From a virus: a stretch of 64,000 nt of DNA. Where the stretch lies: IMG/VR virus record IMGVR_UViG_3300024336_000005, positions 124,001-188,000 of that record. One strand, given 5' to 3'. The translations under genes and the position numbers were made by a program. The notes under the pieces are model-generated. The model ran no database searches and was not told the origin of the DNA. It was given only the letters and a program-made list of their open reading frames with translations. Shown here in pieces: positions 39,092 through 47,001 of this stretch (position 1 is its first letter; each line of letters begins with the position of its first letter).

Positions 39092-40084
39092 ATGAAAGAC
39101 TTTGTACATCTTCACCTGCACACTAAGTTCAGCCTACAAGATGGTACCACTGAGCCTGAAGGGCTCATGAAAAAGTGTGCCGATCATGGGATGAAGTCCG
39201 TTGGAGTGACAGATCATGGGAATATGGCAGGGATGTGGGATTGTGCTAAGTACGCTAAGCAGTATGGCATTAATCTAATCCCTGGCAATGAATTCTATGT
39301 TGTTCCTGATGCACAAAAGAGCAGGGGGAATGATTGGCGGAAGGGGAAGTCCTCTCATCTTGGACTTCTTGCTTATAGTCAGACCGGTTGGGATAATCTG
39401 TTGAGGCTTACTGCGTTATCGAATCTTGAGGGATTCTATAACGAACCTCGGATAGACTATAGGATGCTCAGAGAGAACTCCGAAGGATTGTGGTGTATGT
39501 CTGGCTGCCTCGGCGGCTTCATAAATACAGCCATTAAGAATAATCAATCCCCAAGGTTTGCGGTAGATATGCTGCATAGTATCTTTGGAGATAGGCTATC
39601 TCTTGAGATACAGGTGAACCCAATACCTGACCAGCAGATTCTTAATGATGAAGTGATAGCAATTCATCATGCTACAAAGATTCCCCTCGTTGCTACCGTT
39701 GATGCTCACTACTTAGATAAGACTGATAGCCACAACCAGGACATCCTGTTTGCAATGCAGTTAGGGAAATCCCTAGAGGACCCAGAGAGGCTGAAGATGC
39801 CTCCAGAAGAGCACTCTGTTGAAACCCCAGAGGAAGCCATCAAGAGGTTCACAGATAAGTATGGGAACCTTGGATTGGAGGCTTGTCGGAGGACGGTAGA
39901 GATTGGAGACAACTCTCACTCAGAGATTACTTACCAAAGTAAGAGCTATAAAATTCCCACCCTTGATGTTGCAGCACAGCCAGACTTCCAAGAGTTTCTT
40001 AAATGGAAGACAGGCTGTGAATGTCACACCTCAGACAAAGGGGAGTGCTTAGTACATGGAAAAGCCTGTGGGCATAACCACTAG
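39092..40084 (+). CDS. dnaE: Stand-alone PHP domain of DNA polymerase III alpha
   Basis: 330 aa. FVHLHLHTKFSLQDG, VGVTDHGNMAG, GNEFYVV and VATVDAHYLD are the PHP metal motifs of DnaE. In ordinary DnaE this domain is fused to the palm; here it stops and ends in a Cys/His-rich tail (CECHTSDKGECLVHGKACGH), a likely zinc site that could dock it to the rest. Palm and fingers start 0.7 kb downstream. The PHP domain stabilises or proofreads for family C polymerases. Confidence 0.9.
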   Translation: MKDFVHLHLHTKFSLQDGTTEPEGLMKKCADHGMKSVGVTDHGNMAGMWDCAKYAKQYGINLIPGNEFYVVPDAQKSRGNDWRKGKSSHLGLLAYSQTGWDNLLRLTALSNLEGFYNEPRIDYRMLRENSEGLWCMSGCLGGFINTAIKNNQSPRFAVDMLHSIFGDRLSLEIQVNPIPDQQILNDEVIAIHHATKIPLVATVDAHYLDKTDSHNQDILFAMQLGKSLEDPERLKMPPEEHSVETPEEAIKRFTDKYGNLGLEACRRTVEIGDNSHSEITYQSKSYKIPTLDVAAQPDFQEFLKWKTGCECHTSDKGECLVHGKACGHNH

Positions 40085-40107
40085 AAATAAAACTATAGGA
40101 GATTAGC

Positions 40108-40401
40108 ATGTTAGAAGTTACCCCCGCACCTGGATTCGCCATGGTGACACTTGAGAAGGACGCACAGACAAAGTCTGGACTTTTTGTTGCAGGCACACAG
40201 GACGGCCTAAAGAGAGGTCGCGTAGAAGGCCTTGGCCCTGAGTTTGTCACAGACCATGGTGTTTCAATCGCCTTCCCAGCAGATGTTGGAGATGTCGTTC
40301 TATTTGACAAGGGAACTGAATTTTCAATCCCGGGGCAAGGAAGCTACTACTTCGTGTGGCGGAACAACACTGTTGGCAGGATCGTCGAGTCAGGAGAGTG
40401 A
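40108..40401 (+). CDS. groES: GroES/Cpn10-like co-chaperonin
   Basis: 97 aa, AGGAGA upstream. PAPGFAMVTLEKD, TKSGLFV, GDVVLFDKGTEFSI and YYFVWRNNTVGRIVE follow the Cpn10 barrel. Phage GroES analogues replace the host cap on GroEL for folding capsid or other phage proteins. It sits between two pieces of dnaE. Confidence 0.82.
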   Translation: MLEVTPAPGFAMVTLEKDAQTKSGLFVAGTQDGLKRGRVEGLGPEFVTDHGVSIAFPADVGDVVLFDKGTEFSIPGQGSYYFVWRNNTVGRIVESGE

Positions 40402-40727
40402 CAGATTCACTTGGGAATGAATACAGAGTGGGAGATATACTCTTGTACGTCGCCGGGGGAGATCAGGCTCGGCCACAGATTGCCATGTTTGTTGAAGCTT
40501 ATATGAATGCAGATGGAGATCCTAAAAATAGGTTCCTTTTTGCGAACCGTAGAACGTGGAATCGAGATCAAAATAACGTGTCTGTCAGAACTATTGGACG
40601 GCCCTGGAGGGCCCGCTTGAAGCGGCTCTCTGATGTCCTTCCTCATGACAAGGCCCTCGAGGCAAGAGATTTCTTTGAGTATGCCCTGGAGCTAAAGGGA
40701 TACGAGCTTGGGCTGCCTCTTCTTTGA
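40398..40727 (+). CDS. Hypothetical protein, 109 aa
   Basis: GTG start overlapping the groES stop (GTGA). MTDSLGNEYRVGDILLYVAG and a basic middle (RRTWNRDQN, then WRARLKRLSD). Not recognised. Confidence 0.6.
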   Translation: MTDSLGNEYRVGDILLYVAGGDQARPQIAMFVEAYMNADGDPKNRFLFANRRTWNRDQNNVSVRTIGRPWRARLKRLSDVLPHDKALEARDFFEYALELKGYELGLPLL

Positions 40728-40774
40728 GGTATGATGTCAGAATGGAGAGGTCTCAGAGAGAAGGAGAGGTTCAA

Positions 40775-41600
40775 ATGAAGAGTGATGATCAGAACTCCTA
40801 CCTTTTATTTTGGGCCCAGAAGGGGCTTAAGGCAAGAGGGCTCTGGGATGACCAGGTCTATAAGGATAGGGTAGATTACGAGTGGAAAGTTATCTCTCGT
40901 ATGGGGTTTGCAGGATACTATCTTGTAGTCGCTGACTACGTGGCTTGGGCCCGTAGTCAAAGAATCCCAGTGGGGCCTGGACGTGGTTCAGGTGCTGGCT
41001 CTTTGATTGCCTATGCTGTAGGCATAACGGATGTGGATCCCATTAAGTGGGGCCTAATGTTTGAGAGGTTCTTGAACCCAGGTAGAGTCTCCATGCCTGA
41101 CTTTGACATTGACTTTGGAAAGAGAGATCGACTCAAGGTTTTTGACTACCTGTCAGAGAAATACGGACATCAGAACGTTTGTCAGATTGGTACTATTGGC
41201 ACCATGAAGGCAAAGCTTGCGGTCAAAGATGTGGGGAGAACCCTTGGACTTGATCCCTCTGAGCTGGAAAGATTCTCTAGCTTAATTCCCGACGAAGAAA
41301 GAGGAGGACAGGGCGATCATGCTATCACCTTGAGCCTCCTCTTGGATCCTCCCAGGGAGCTTGTTAAGGCTCACGGAGAGGCTCTTGCAAAGTTCAGAAC
41401 TGCTTATGAATTCGACAAAGACTTTCATAGAGTTGTCAACCTTGCTGTAGAGCTGGAAGGAATCCCAAAGAGTTACGGGGTGCACGCAGCTGGAGTTGTC
41501 ATCGGAATTGATTCTCTATGGGGAGATATTCCTCTTAGGAAATCAAATGATGGAAGGCCTGTTAGTCAGTGGACTGACAAGCAGGTCGAAAAGATGGGGT
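40775..41600 (+). CDS. dnaE: Family C DNA polymerase (DnaE) N-extein, exon 1
   Basis: ATG 40775 has AAGGAGAGG upstream and gives MKSDDQNSYLLFW. GPGRGSGAGSLIAYAVGITD and MPDFDIDFGKRDR (two catalytic Asp) are the DnaE palm; GVHAAGVVI and QWTDKQVEKMG follow. The frame closes shortly after codon GGG at 41597-41599; the expected VKFDFLGLRTLD resumes at 42431, so an intron is removed. Exon 1 ends with U at 41600. Confidence 0.92.
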
Positions 41601-41742
41601 TAGCTTATTAGCCCCTGTATGGAGCAATCCGTACAGCAAACAAGGTGAACCCCAAAGCAAAGGGGGTGTGCTGCATCTGCAGCGCTAACAGGGGAACCTA
41701 AGTGAGCGAGTCTCATAAGGCAATCCTGTGCTAAGCTTTTGA

Positions 41743-41771
41743 TTGATTAGGTATTGCAAAATTGATATAAT
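41743..41771 (+). promoter_or_regulatory. Possible promoter for the intron endonuclease
   Basis: TTGATT, 17 nt, TATAAT, ending 27 nt before the ATG of the intron HNH gene, itself preceded by an AGGAG. Phage group I introns often express their endonuclease from a separate promoter, but AT-rich intron sequence can mimic one. Confidence 0.4.
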
Positions 41772-41798
41772 AGGAGCTCAACAAACAGGAGCTGCGTT

Positions 41799-42335
41799 AT
41801 GCAAAAGTTAGAAGGATTTGAGAAGGTAGAATCTGAAGGAATTTTGGGAGAGTATTATATTCATCCAGACGGAAGGATCTACAGAGATTACGGACATAGA
41901 ATAAAATTTCTTTCCGAGAGGCCAAATGCTTATGGCTATAGTCGAATAAGCTTGCTTCATCAGGATGGACGTAGAGTGGATCGAATGATGCATCGATTAT
42001 TGATGTTAACATTTGTCCCAAATCCAGATAATAAGCCACAAGTCAATCATAAAGACGGAGATAAAAGCAACAATCAGCTTTCCAATTTGGAATGGGTTAC
42101 AGATCGAGAAAATAAGCTTCATTCACATAGAGTGCTTGGAGCCAAATCTAGTGACAAAAGTTGTTTCTTATTTTATTTTGGGGGCTTTGTTCAAAGGTTT
42201 CCAAACATCCAAGCTGCTTGTAACTATGCAGCTAAAAAATATGGGTGCTCCTCAAAGTCTTTATGTAAATATTACACATCTAATGGATGTGCAATTATTA
42301 CAGAAGAAAGTGCAACGACTATCCTAACGGAGTAG
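41799..42335 (+). CDS. Intron-encoded HNH homing endonuclease
   Basis: 178 aa. Residues about 15-60 are NUMOD4-like (GEYYIHPDGRIYRDYGHRIK), then the HNH core (MMHRLLMLTFVPNPDNKPQV, NHKDGDKSNNQLSNLEWVT) and a NUMOD1-like C-terminus (VQRFPNIQAACNYAAKKYG). The last codons lie over the intron's P7 strand. It would cut intronless dnaE alleles to spread the intron. Confidence 0.88.
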   Translation: MQKLEGFEKVESEGILGEYYIHPDGRIYRDYGHRIKFLSERPNAYGYSRISLLHQDGRRVDRMMHRLLMLTFVPNPDNKPQVNHKDGDKSNNQLSNLEWVTDRENKLHSHRVLGAKSSDKSCFLFYFGGFVQRFPNIQAACNYAAKKYGCSSKSLCKYYTSNGCAIITEESATTILTE

Positions 42336-42428
42336 GGGGGGTATTGCTCCTCTCGAAGCGCCTTGATCTCTGAATCAATACAGAGAATATGATATAGTCT
42401 GTGCCACTAGAAATAGTGGAATAACACG

Positions 42429-44149
42429 TTGTAAAGTTCGACTTTCTGGGACTCCGCACACTTGATGTAATTGAAGACGCCTGTCGTAGCATAGAGAAAA
42501 GAACTGGAGTGACTATTGATTGGGAACAGACTCCCGAGGATGATGGTCCTACATTCGATATGCTCAGCAGAGGAGACACCTTTGGTGTCTTCCAGCTGGA
42601 GGCATCTGGTATCTCTGGGTTTACCAAGGGATATAAGCCAAGGTCTATCGATGACATCTCAATCATCTCAGCTCTATACAGACCTGGTCCGCTGGATAAT
42701 GGGATGGTAGATGCCATTCTGTCTGTCCGCAAGGGGAAGAAGATTGAAGAGAGTCCTGTTGATGTCATTAAAGAAATCCTTAAGGATACGAATGGGGTTC
42801 TGACATATCAGGAACAAGTATTAGCAATATCAAGGGAGATGGCTGGGTTTACCCTGTCGGGTGCTGATCTATTGAGGCGCGCGATTGGCAAGAAGCTGCC
42901 CGAAGAGATGCAAGCGCAGGAGCAAAACTTTGTTGATGGCTCCGTAGAGAAGGGGTATCCAAAGCATCAAGCTTTGGAAGTATTTGAAATCATTAAGAAA
43001 TTCGCTGACTATTGTTTGTCATATGATACTAAGGTATTGACCGATAAGGGGCCTCTCTCAATTGGTCATATTGTAGAAAATCAGCTAGAGGTTTCTGTTT
43101 ATTCTATTGATGAGCATGGGCTTGTCTACTCTCAGCCGGTGGCTCAGTGGCATGACAGGGGCATAAGAGAAGTCTTTGAATACAAGCTTGAGGATGGCTC
43201 TGTCATCCGAGCGACCGAAGATCATAAGTTTATGACCGTCGATGGAGATATGCTTGCTATTGAAACAATCTTCCTGCAGAATAGGGATATGCTTGTCATT
43301 GAAACAGGCAAGATTCAAATAGGGGAGATTGAAATGAAGCCTTATAATAAACTAAATGACCTGGACAAACAACTTGTCCAACGACTGTACTATGAAGGAT
43401 TATCCTTTGAGGACATCTCAAAGGAAGCTGTGGTATCTCAACGTTCTGTTAGTCGTGTTTTGCAAGAGGCTAATATTAACACCAGAAGGAAAAACCGTTA
43501 TACCCTTAATGAAAGCTTCTTCTGTGGAGCATATGATCATTATGAATGTGCATATTTTTTAGGCCTACTGGCAGCAGATGGATGCGTTACTCATAAGGAT
43601 TACATCGCCCTCCAGCTTATTGATGAAGAACTTGTCTTATGGTTTCGCAAAGCGATCGAATACTCAGGAGAAGTTCGGCTTATCCTTGGCGAGGAGCGAA
43701 AGCCCCCTGGCCAAGATGCCTATAGGGTGAACTTTAGCTCTGCCATAATGTCAGAGGAACTTCGTTCATATGGAATCATTGCCGGAAGACATCTTCAAGC
43801 AATTCCGAAGTTAGAAGATTCAATTGTGCCTCATTTTATTCGAGGGTATTTTGATGGAGATGGATGTGTTTACTTAAGGCCAGAGGGTTCTGGTGGAGTT
43901 GTTCATATTGTAGCCTCCGAGGCGTTTTGCGAATCGCTTAAAGAATACTTTGGATTCGGAACAATTAGTTCACATCCCAGTGGTATGTATTATTGGAGGA
44001 TCTTTGCAAAAAAACATGTGAATGTTTTTTATGAAGCCCTATATGATTCTGATGGTTCAGAGACCCTGTGCCTTAATCGCAAAAAGCAACTAATGGAAGC
44101 CTTCCTACGGAGCTACAAGTATGAAAATTGTTGGAAAGCAAAGGATTGA
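42429..44149 (+). CDS. dnaE: DnaE exon 2: rest of N-extein plus N-terminal intein half with LAGLIDADG domain
   Basis: Codons from 42431 continue DnaE (VKFDFLGLRTLDVIEDA, FGVFQLEASGISG, ALYRPGPLDNGMVDAI) to FADY. At 43013 the intein begins: CLSYDTKVLT, RATEDHKFM (block B), then a helix-turn-helix and two LAGLIDADG motifs (FLGLLAADGCVTH and FIRGYFDGDGCVY). The frame stops at 44149 before splicing blocks F and G, which are in the next frame. N-extein 470 aa, N-intein 378 aa. Confidence 0.9.
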
Positions 44150-44225
44150 GGATCAATCAGTCTATGATATTGGAGTAGAAAAAGACCATAACTTTCTTCT
44201 TGCTGATGGACAGGTTGCTTCCAAT
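43013..44225 (+). mobile_element. DnaE intein, broken into two overlapping reading frames
   Basis: Inserted between FADY and CFNKSHS, the insertion point of naturally split cyanobacterial DnaE inteins, and closely resembling them (PVAQWHDRG, EDGSVIRATEDHKFMTVDGD; C-part VYDIGVEKDHNF, ending VASN before Cys+1). Unlike those it retains a LAGLIDADG endonuclease, in the N half. The halves overlap by 29 nt in different frames, so a functional polymerase needs protein trans-splicing (or a frameshift plus cis-splicing). Confidence 0.85.
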
Positions 44226-45359
44226 TGCTTTAACAAAAGCCATAGTGTGGCCTATTCAATGCTTTCATATAGAACAGCTTATCTTAAGTGTCACTATCCT
44301 TCTGACTTCTATGCTGCAGAGCTTACGAGCCACGAAGGGGAAGTCAAGAAGCTTCTCCCAGCAATGGCAGATGCTCGAGCACACCACATGAAGATCAAGA
44401 CTCCTGATATTAATCTTAGTGAGGAGTGCTTTACGGCGACCGCCAGACATGAAATAAGGTTTGGACTTGCTGGAATTAAGGGGCTTGGGACAAAGGCTCT
44501 TCAGTCTATTATGAATGAAAGAGCCAATGGGAGTTTTGAGTCTATCACTGGCTTATGCAAGAGGCTCTCCTCTTCTGAGATTAAGTCGAATAATCTCACA
44601 GCCTTAGCAAGGTCTGGTGCATTTTCCCAAATAGAAACTGGAATGAACACAGCAGAGCTTGCAGAGTATGCCGTTAACACAGCGATTGCTCTTCGTAGCT
44701 ATCATAAAGATGAGAAGAAAGGCCAGGTGTCTATCTTTTCTGTTATGACTGAAGCTCCAGAAAATGAGATTAATGTTCAGAGACCGTCAATTCATTTGGA
44801 TGATGGAGATGAACTGGAGCTAGAGAAGGAAGCCTTGGGCTTTTATATCTCAGGATCTCCTCTGGATAAGTACAATACTATTAAGGAAAGATCCCATATA
44901 GATGAAATTGAAAGCTTAGAAGTTGATGGCATTTGGGTATCAGTTCTTGCCAGGATAACAGAGCTTAAGATTAGAAATGGAAAGAGGGGAAGCTTTGCAA
45001 TACTACAGCTAGAAGATACTAGCGGCAGCATTGGAGCTAAGATTTGGTCTAACAATATGGCTGAAGCTCGTCCATACTTAGAAGAAGGTAAGAGTGTTGT
45101 TGTCAGAGGAAAGACAAACTCCTACAAAGGACTTGAAATTGTTGTGGATTCTATTGTAGACGCTGAATCAGAAGTGAAAAGACTTTTGAAGAGAGTGGTC
45201 ATTCATAGACTTGATTCCACGATTTTAAATACACTCTTGCAATTGCCTGCAGGAAATGTTCCTATAGATCTTGAGCTTTCAAATGGCCAGATCAAACAAC
45301 GACTTGGATTTTTTGAAATCCAACCCCACATGCTGAGGGAACTGAATGAGATGGACTGA
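44121..45359 (+). CDS. dnaE: C-terminal intein fragment plus DnaE C-extein
   Basis: Own ATG with GGAG at 8-nt spacing. Residues 1-35 are the C-intein (MKIVGKQRIEDQSVYDIGVE ... VASN), nearly the same length as the split cyanobacterial one. Cys36 is the +1 residue and CFNKSHSVAYSMLSYRTAYL restarts DnaE. Then come an HhH-type region (FGLAGIKGLGTKAL) and an OB fold (GIWVSVLARITELKIRNGKR). The 377-aa extein with the 470-aa N part makes an 847-aa polymerase; with the PHP protein the total equals ordinary DnaE length. Confidence 0.9.
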   Translation: MKIVGKQRIEDQSVYDIGVEKDHNFLLADGQVASNCFNKSHSVAYSMLSYRTAYLKCHYPSDFYAAELTSHEGEVKKLLPAMADARAHHMKIKTPDINLSEECFTATARHEIRFGLAGIKGLGTKALQSIMNERANGSFESITGLCKRLSSSEIKSNNLTALARSGAFSQIETGMNTAELAEYAVNTAIALRSYHKDEKKGQVSIFSVMTEAPENEINVQRPSIHLDDGDELELEKEALGFYISGSPLDKYNTIKERSHIDEIESLEVDGIWVSVLARITELKIRNGKRGSFAILQLEDTSGSIGAKIWSNNMAEARPYLEEGKSVVVRGKTNSYKGLEIVVDSIVDAESEVKRLLKRVVIHRLDSTILNTLLQLPAGNVPIDLELSNGQIKQRLGFFEIQPHMLRELNEMD

Positions 45360-46446
45360 AAAGAATAAGAAGCTTGCGGATAGGATTATAAAGAGGCTAG
45401 GAGCCACAGTGTCTCCTGCTGCTTTGTCTCATATCCTACAGAGGCACCTCAAGGTGCCTGTGACTACAGCTGAGGCTCGAGAGCTCCTTACCGAGCTCAG
45501 GCCTGCTGTGCCACAGACCTCTACCAAGCTATTGCCTGTACCAGTCAGGCGTCAGAATATAAAGGAACAGTGTAGAGTCCTCGTCAATGAAGTAAAGACT
45601 GAAATTGCCGCAGAGAAGGTCCTTGCAATTCCATCAGCTCTTACTGCAGAAGGAATCTCTCCCATCCTTTGCCTTTCTGACCTTCACTTTGGTGAAGTAA
45701 TAGAAGTGAATGGACTGCAAACTTTCAATGTAGAGATTGCGAAGGAGAGGTTTGACAGTGTCATCGACAAGGCAATTGAAACAAGAGAGCTTGACTGCTA
45801 TGAGGTAGATGAGTTCATTGTTCTCTTGGCCGGTGACATCATCGATGGAGAGCTCATCTACCCGGGTCATGCCTTCGAGACTGATGGAGATGCATACAAG
45901 CAGCTCCAGATTGCCATTAAGCATATCTGGAAGGGCCTTGTGCGCCTCTCAGAGGTGTTTGGAGTAGTCCGCGTTCACTGTGTTGCAGGGAACCACGGAC
46001 GAGCCTCACGCCTACACTCACAGATGTCTAACTGGGATAATGTTTTGTACTTATCCCTACAGCTAATGGCATCCATCCAGACCAAGTATGATATTGAAGT
46101 TCATGTCCCTCATCAGATGTGGACTGACTTCAACGTCAGAGACTGGAGGGTACACTCACGCCACATTGGTGTGACTCAGGCAGCTACTGCCGGGCCTGGC
46201 AGGAAGGTCATGACTTGGTTGGACCAGCATGATGCTCAGCTGTTCTTCTATGGTCACTATCACAACCCTGAAATGTATTCTAGTGGATACAGAAGGATCT
46301 TCAAGAACGGCTCACTCCCTCCTGCTAACGATTTTGCAGAGAGGCTAGGATTCCAAAGCTCTTGTGGACAGTGGCTCATTGGTGTAACTGATGCTGAAAG
46401 CGTAGCCTTCAGTAAGATTCTAATACCGGATATAATCGATGTCTAA
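45346..46446 (+). CDS. Calcineurin-like metallophosphoesterase (Mre11/SbcD-like)
   Basis: 366 aa. LCLSDLHFGE, LLAGDIIDGE, VAGNHGR, VHSRH and FYGHYHNP are the five metal motifs. About 95 N-terminal residues form a helical lead-in. Probably a DNA nuclease in recombination or genome processing; no SbcC-type ATPase is in the window. It overlaps the polymerase end by 14 nt. Confidence 0.85.
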   Translation: MRWTEKNKKLADRIIKRLGATVSPAALSHILQRHLKVPVTTAEARELLTELRPAVPQTSTKLLPVPVRRQNIKEQCRVLVNEVKTEIAAEKVLAIPSALTAEGISPILCLSDLHFGEVIEVNGLQTFNVEIAKERFDSVIDKAIETRELDCYEVDEFIVLLAGDIIDGELIYPGHAFETDGDAYKQLQIAIKHIWKGLVRLSEVFGVVRVHCVAGNHGRASRLHSQMSNWDNVLYLSLQLMASIQTKYDIEVHVPHQMWTDFNVRDWRVHSRHIGVTQAATAGPGRKVMTWLDQHDAQLFFYGHYHNPEMYSSGYRRIFKNGSLPPANDFAERLGFQSSCGQWLIGVTDAESVAFSKILIPDIIDV

Positions 46447-46654
46447 TTTCAAGAGAAAGATCAAGAGGGCCATGGCAAAGAGCAATGGCCTTCCAGTAGA
46501 TTTCTTCCTGCCTGGTGGACTAAAGAAGCGCCAGGCAATGCAAGAAAAGATCAAAGCATTAACAGAACAGATCAATCAGTCTAAGAAGGATGCGGAGTTG
46601 GATCCGATCCCTACATTTTTAGACGAGGATTTAAAAGATGGGGATGATAATTAA
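46439..46654 (+). CDS. Small hypothetical protein, 71 aa
   Basis: Overlaps both neighbours. Basic N-terminus (MSNFKRKIKRAMAKSNG), coiled middle and acidic tail (DEDLKDGDDN). No family. Confidence 0.6.
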   Translation: MSNFKRKIKRAMAKSNGLPVDFFLPGGLKKRQAMQEKIKALTEQINQSKKDAELDPIPTFLDEDLKDGDDN

Positions 46655-46994
46655 GCCAAACACAGGAAAAGCTACAAAGCCTGCCCTTGACCCTAACATT
46701 TTGGGTCAGGTGAATGCCTTAATGAAGTGGGCGCAGATTACAGATGATAGGAATGCACTCTTTCAGGAGGCGCATATCCGTGCTGAGTCTACGTTCTTGC
46801 AGATGATGGCCTCGTTAGAGGCTCTGTGTAAAATTCTTATCGAGAAGGATATTGTGGATAGGGCTGAATATGATGCCCATCGACAGGACTATTTCGATAA
46901 GGTCGAACAGAGACGTAAGGCCGCAGAAGAAGAAATGGACAAAGCCGGCCCTCAGATTTGGGTGCCTGATAAGAAAATCGTACCAGCAAGGTAA
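46638..46994 (+). CDS. Hypothetical helical protein, 118 aa
   Basis: Starts inside the previous gene; ATG 46644 is possible. Long helices with EQRRKAAEEEMDKAG near the end. Lies just upstream of the primase-helicase, so an accessory replication role is conceivable but unsupported. Confidence 0.6.
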   Translation: MGMIIKPNTGKATKPALDPNILGQVNALMKWAQITDDRNALFQEAHIRAESTFLQMMASLEALCKILIEKDIVDRAEYDAHRQDYFDKVEQRRKAAEEEMDKAGPQIWVPDKKIVPAR

Positions 46995-47001
46995 ATAAAA
47001 T

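Larger units (their letters stand above)
41601..42428 (+). mobile_element. Group I intron in dnaE
   Basis: 828 nt. 5' exon GGGGU can pair with internal guide GCCCC (41611-41615), placing the required U-G pair at the splice site. AATCCTGTGCTAAGC near 41722 is P3/P4-like. GACTATCC near 42317 pairs with ATATAGTC near 42394 (P7). The last base is G. Splicing gives MGFVKFDF in the conserved polymerase segment. It holds an HNH ORF. Confidence 0.85.
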
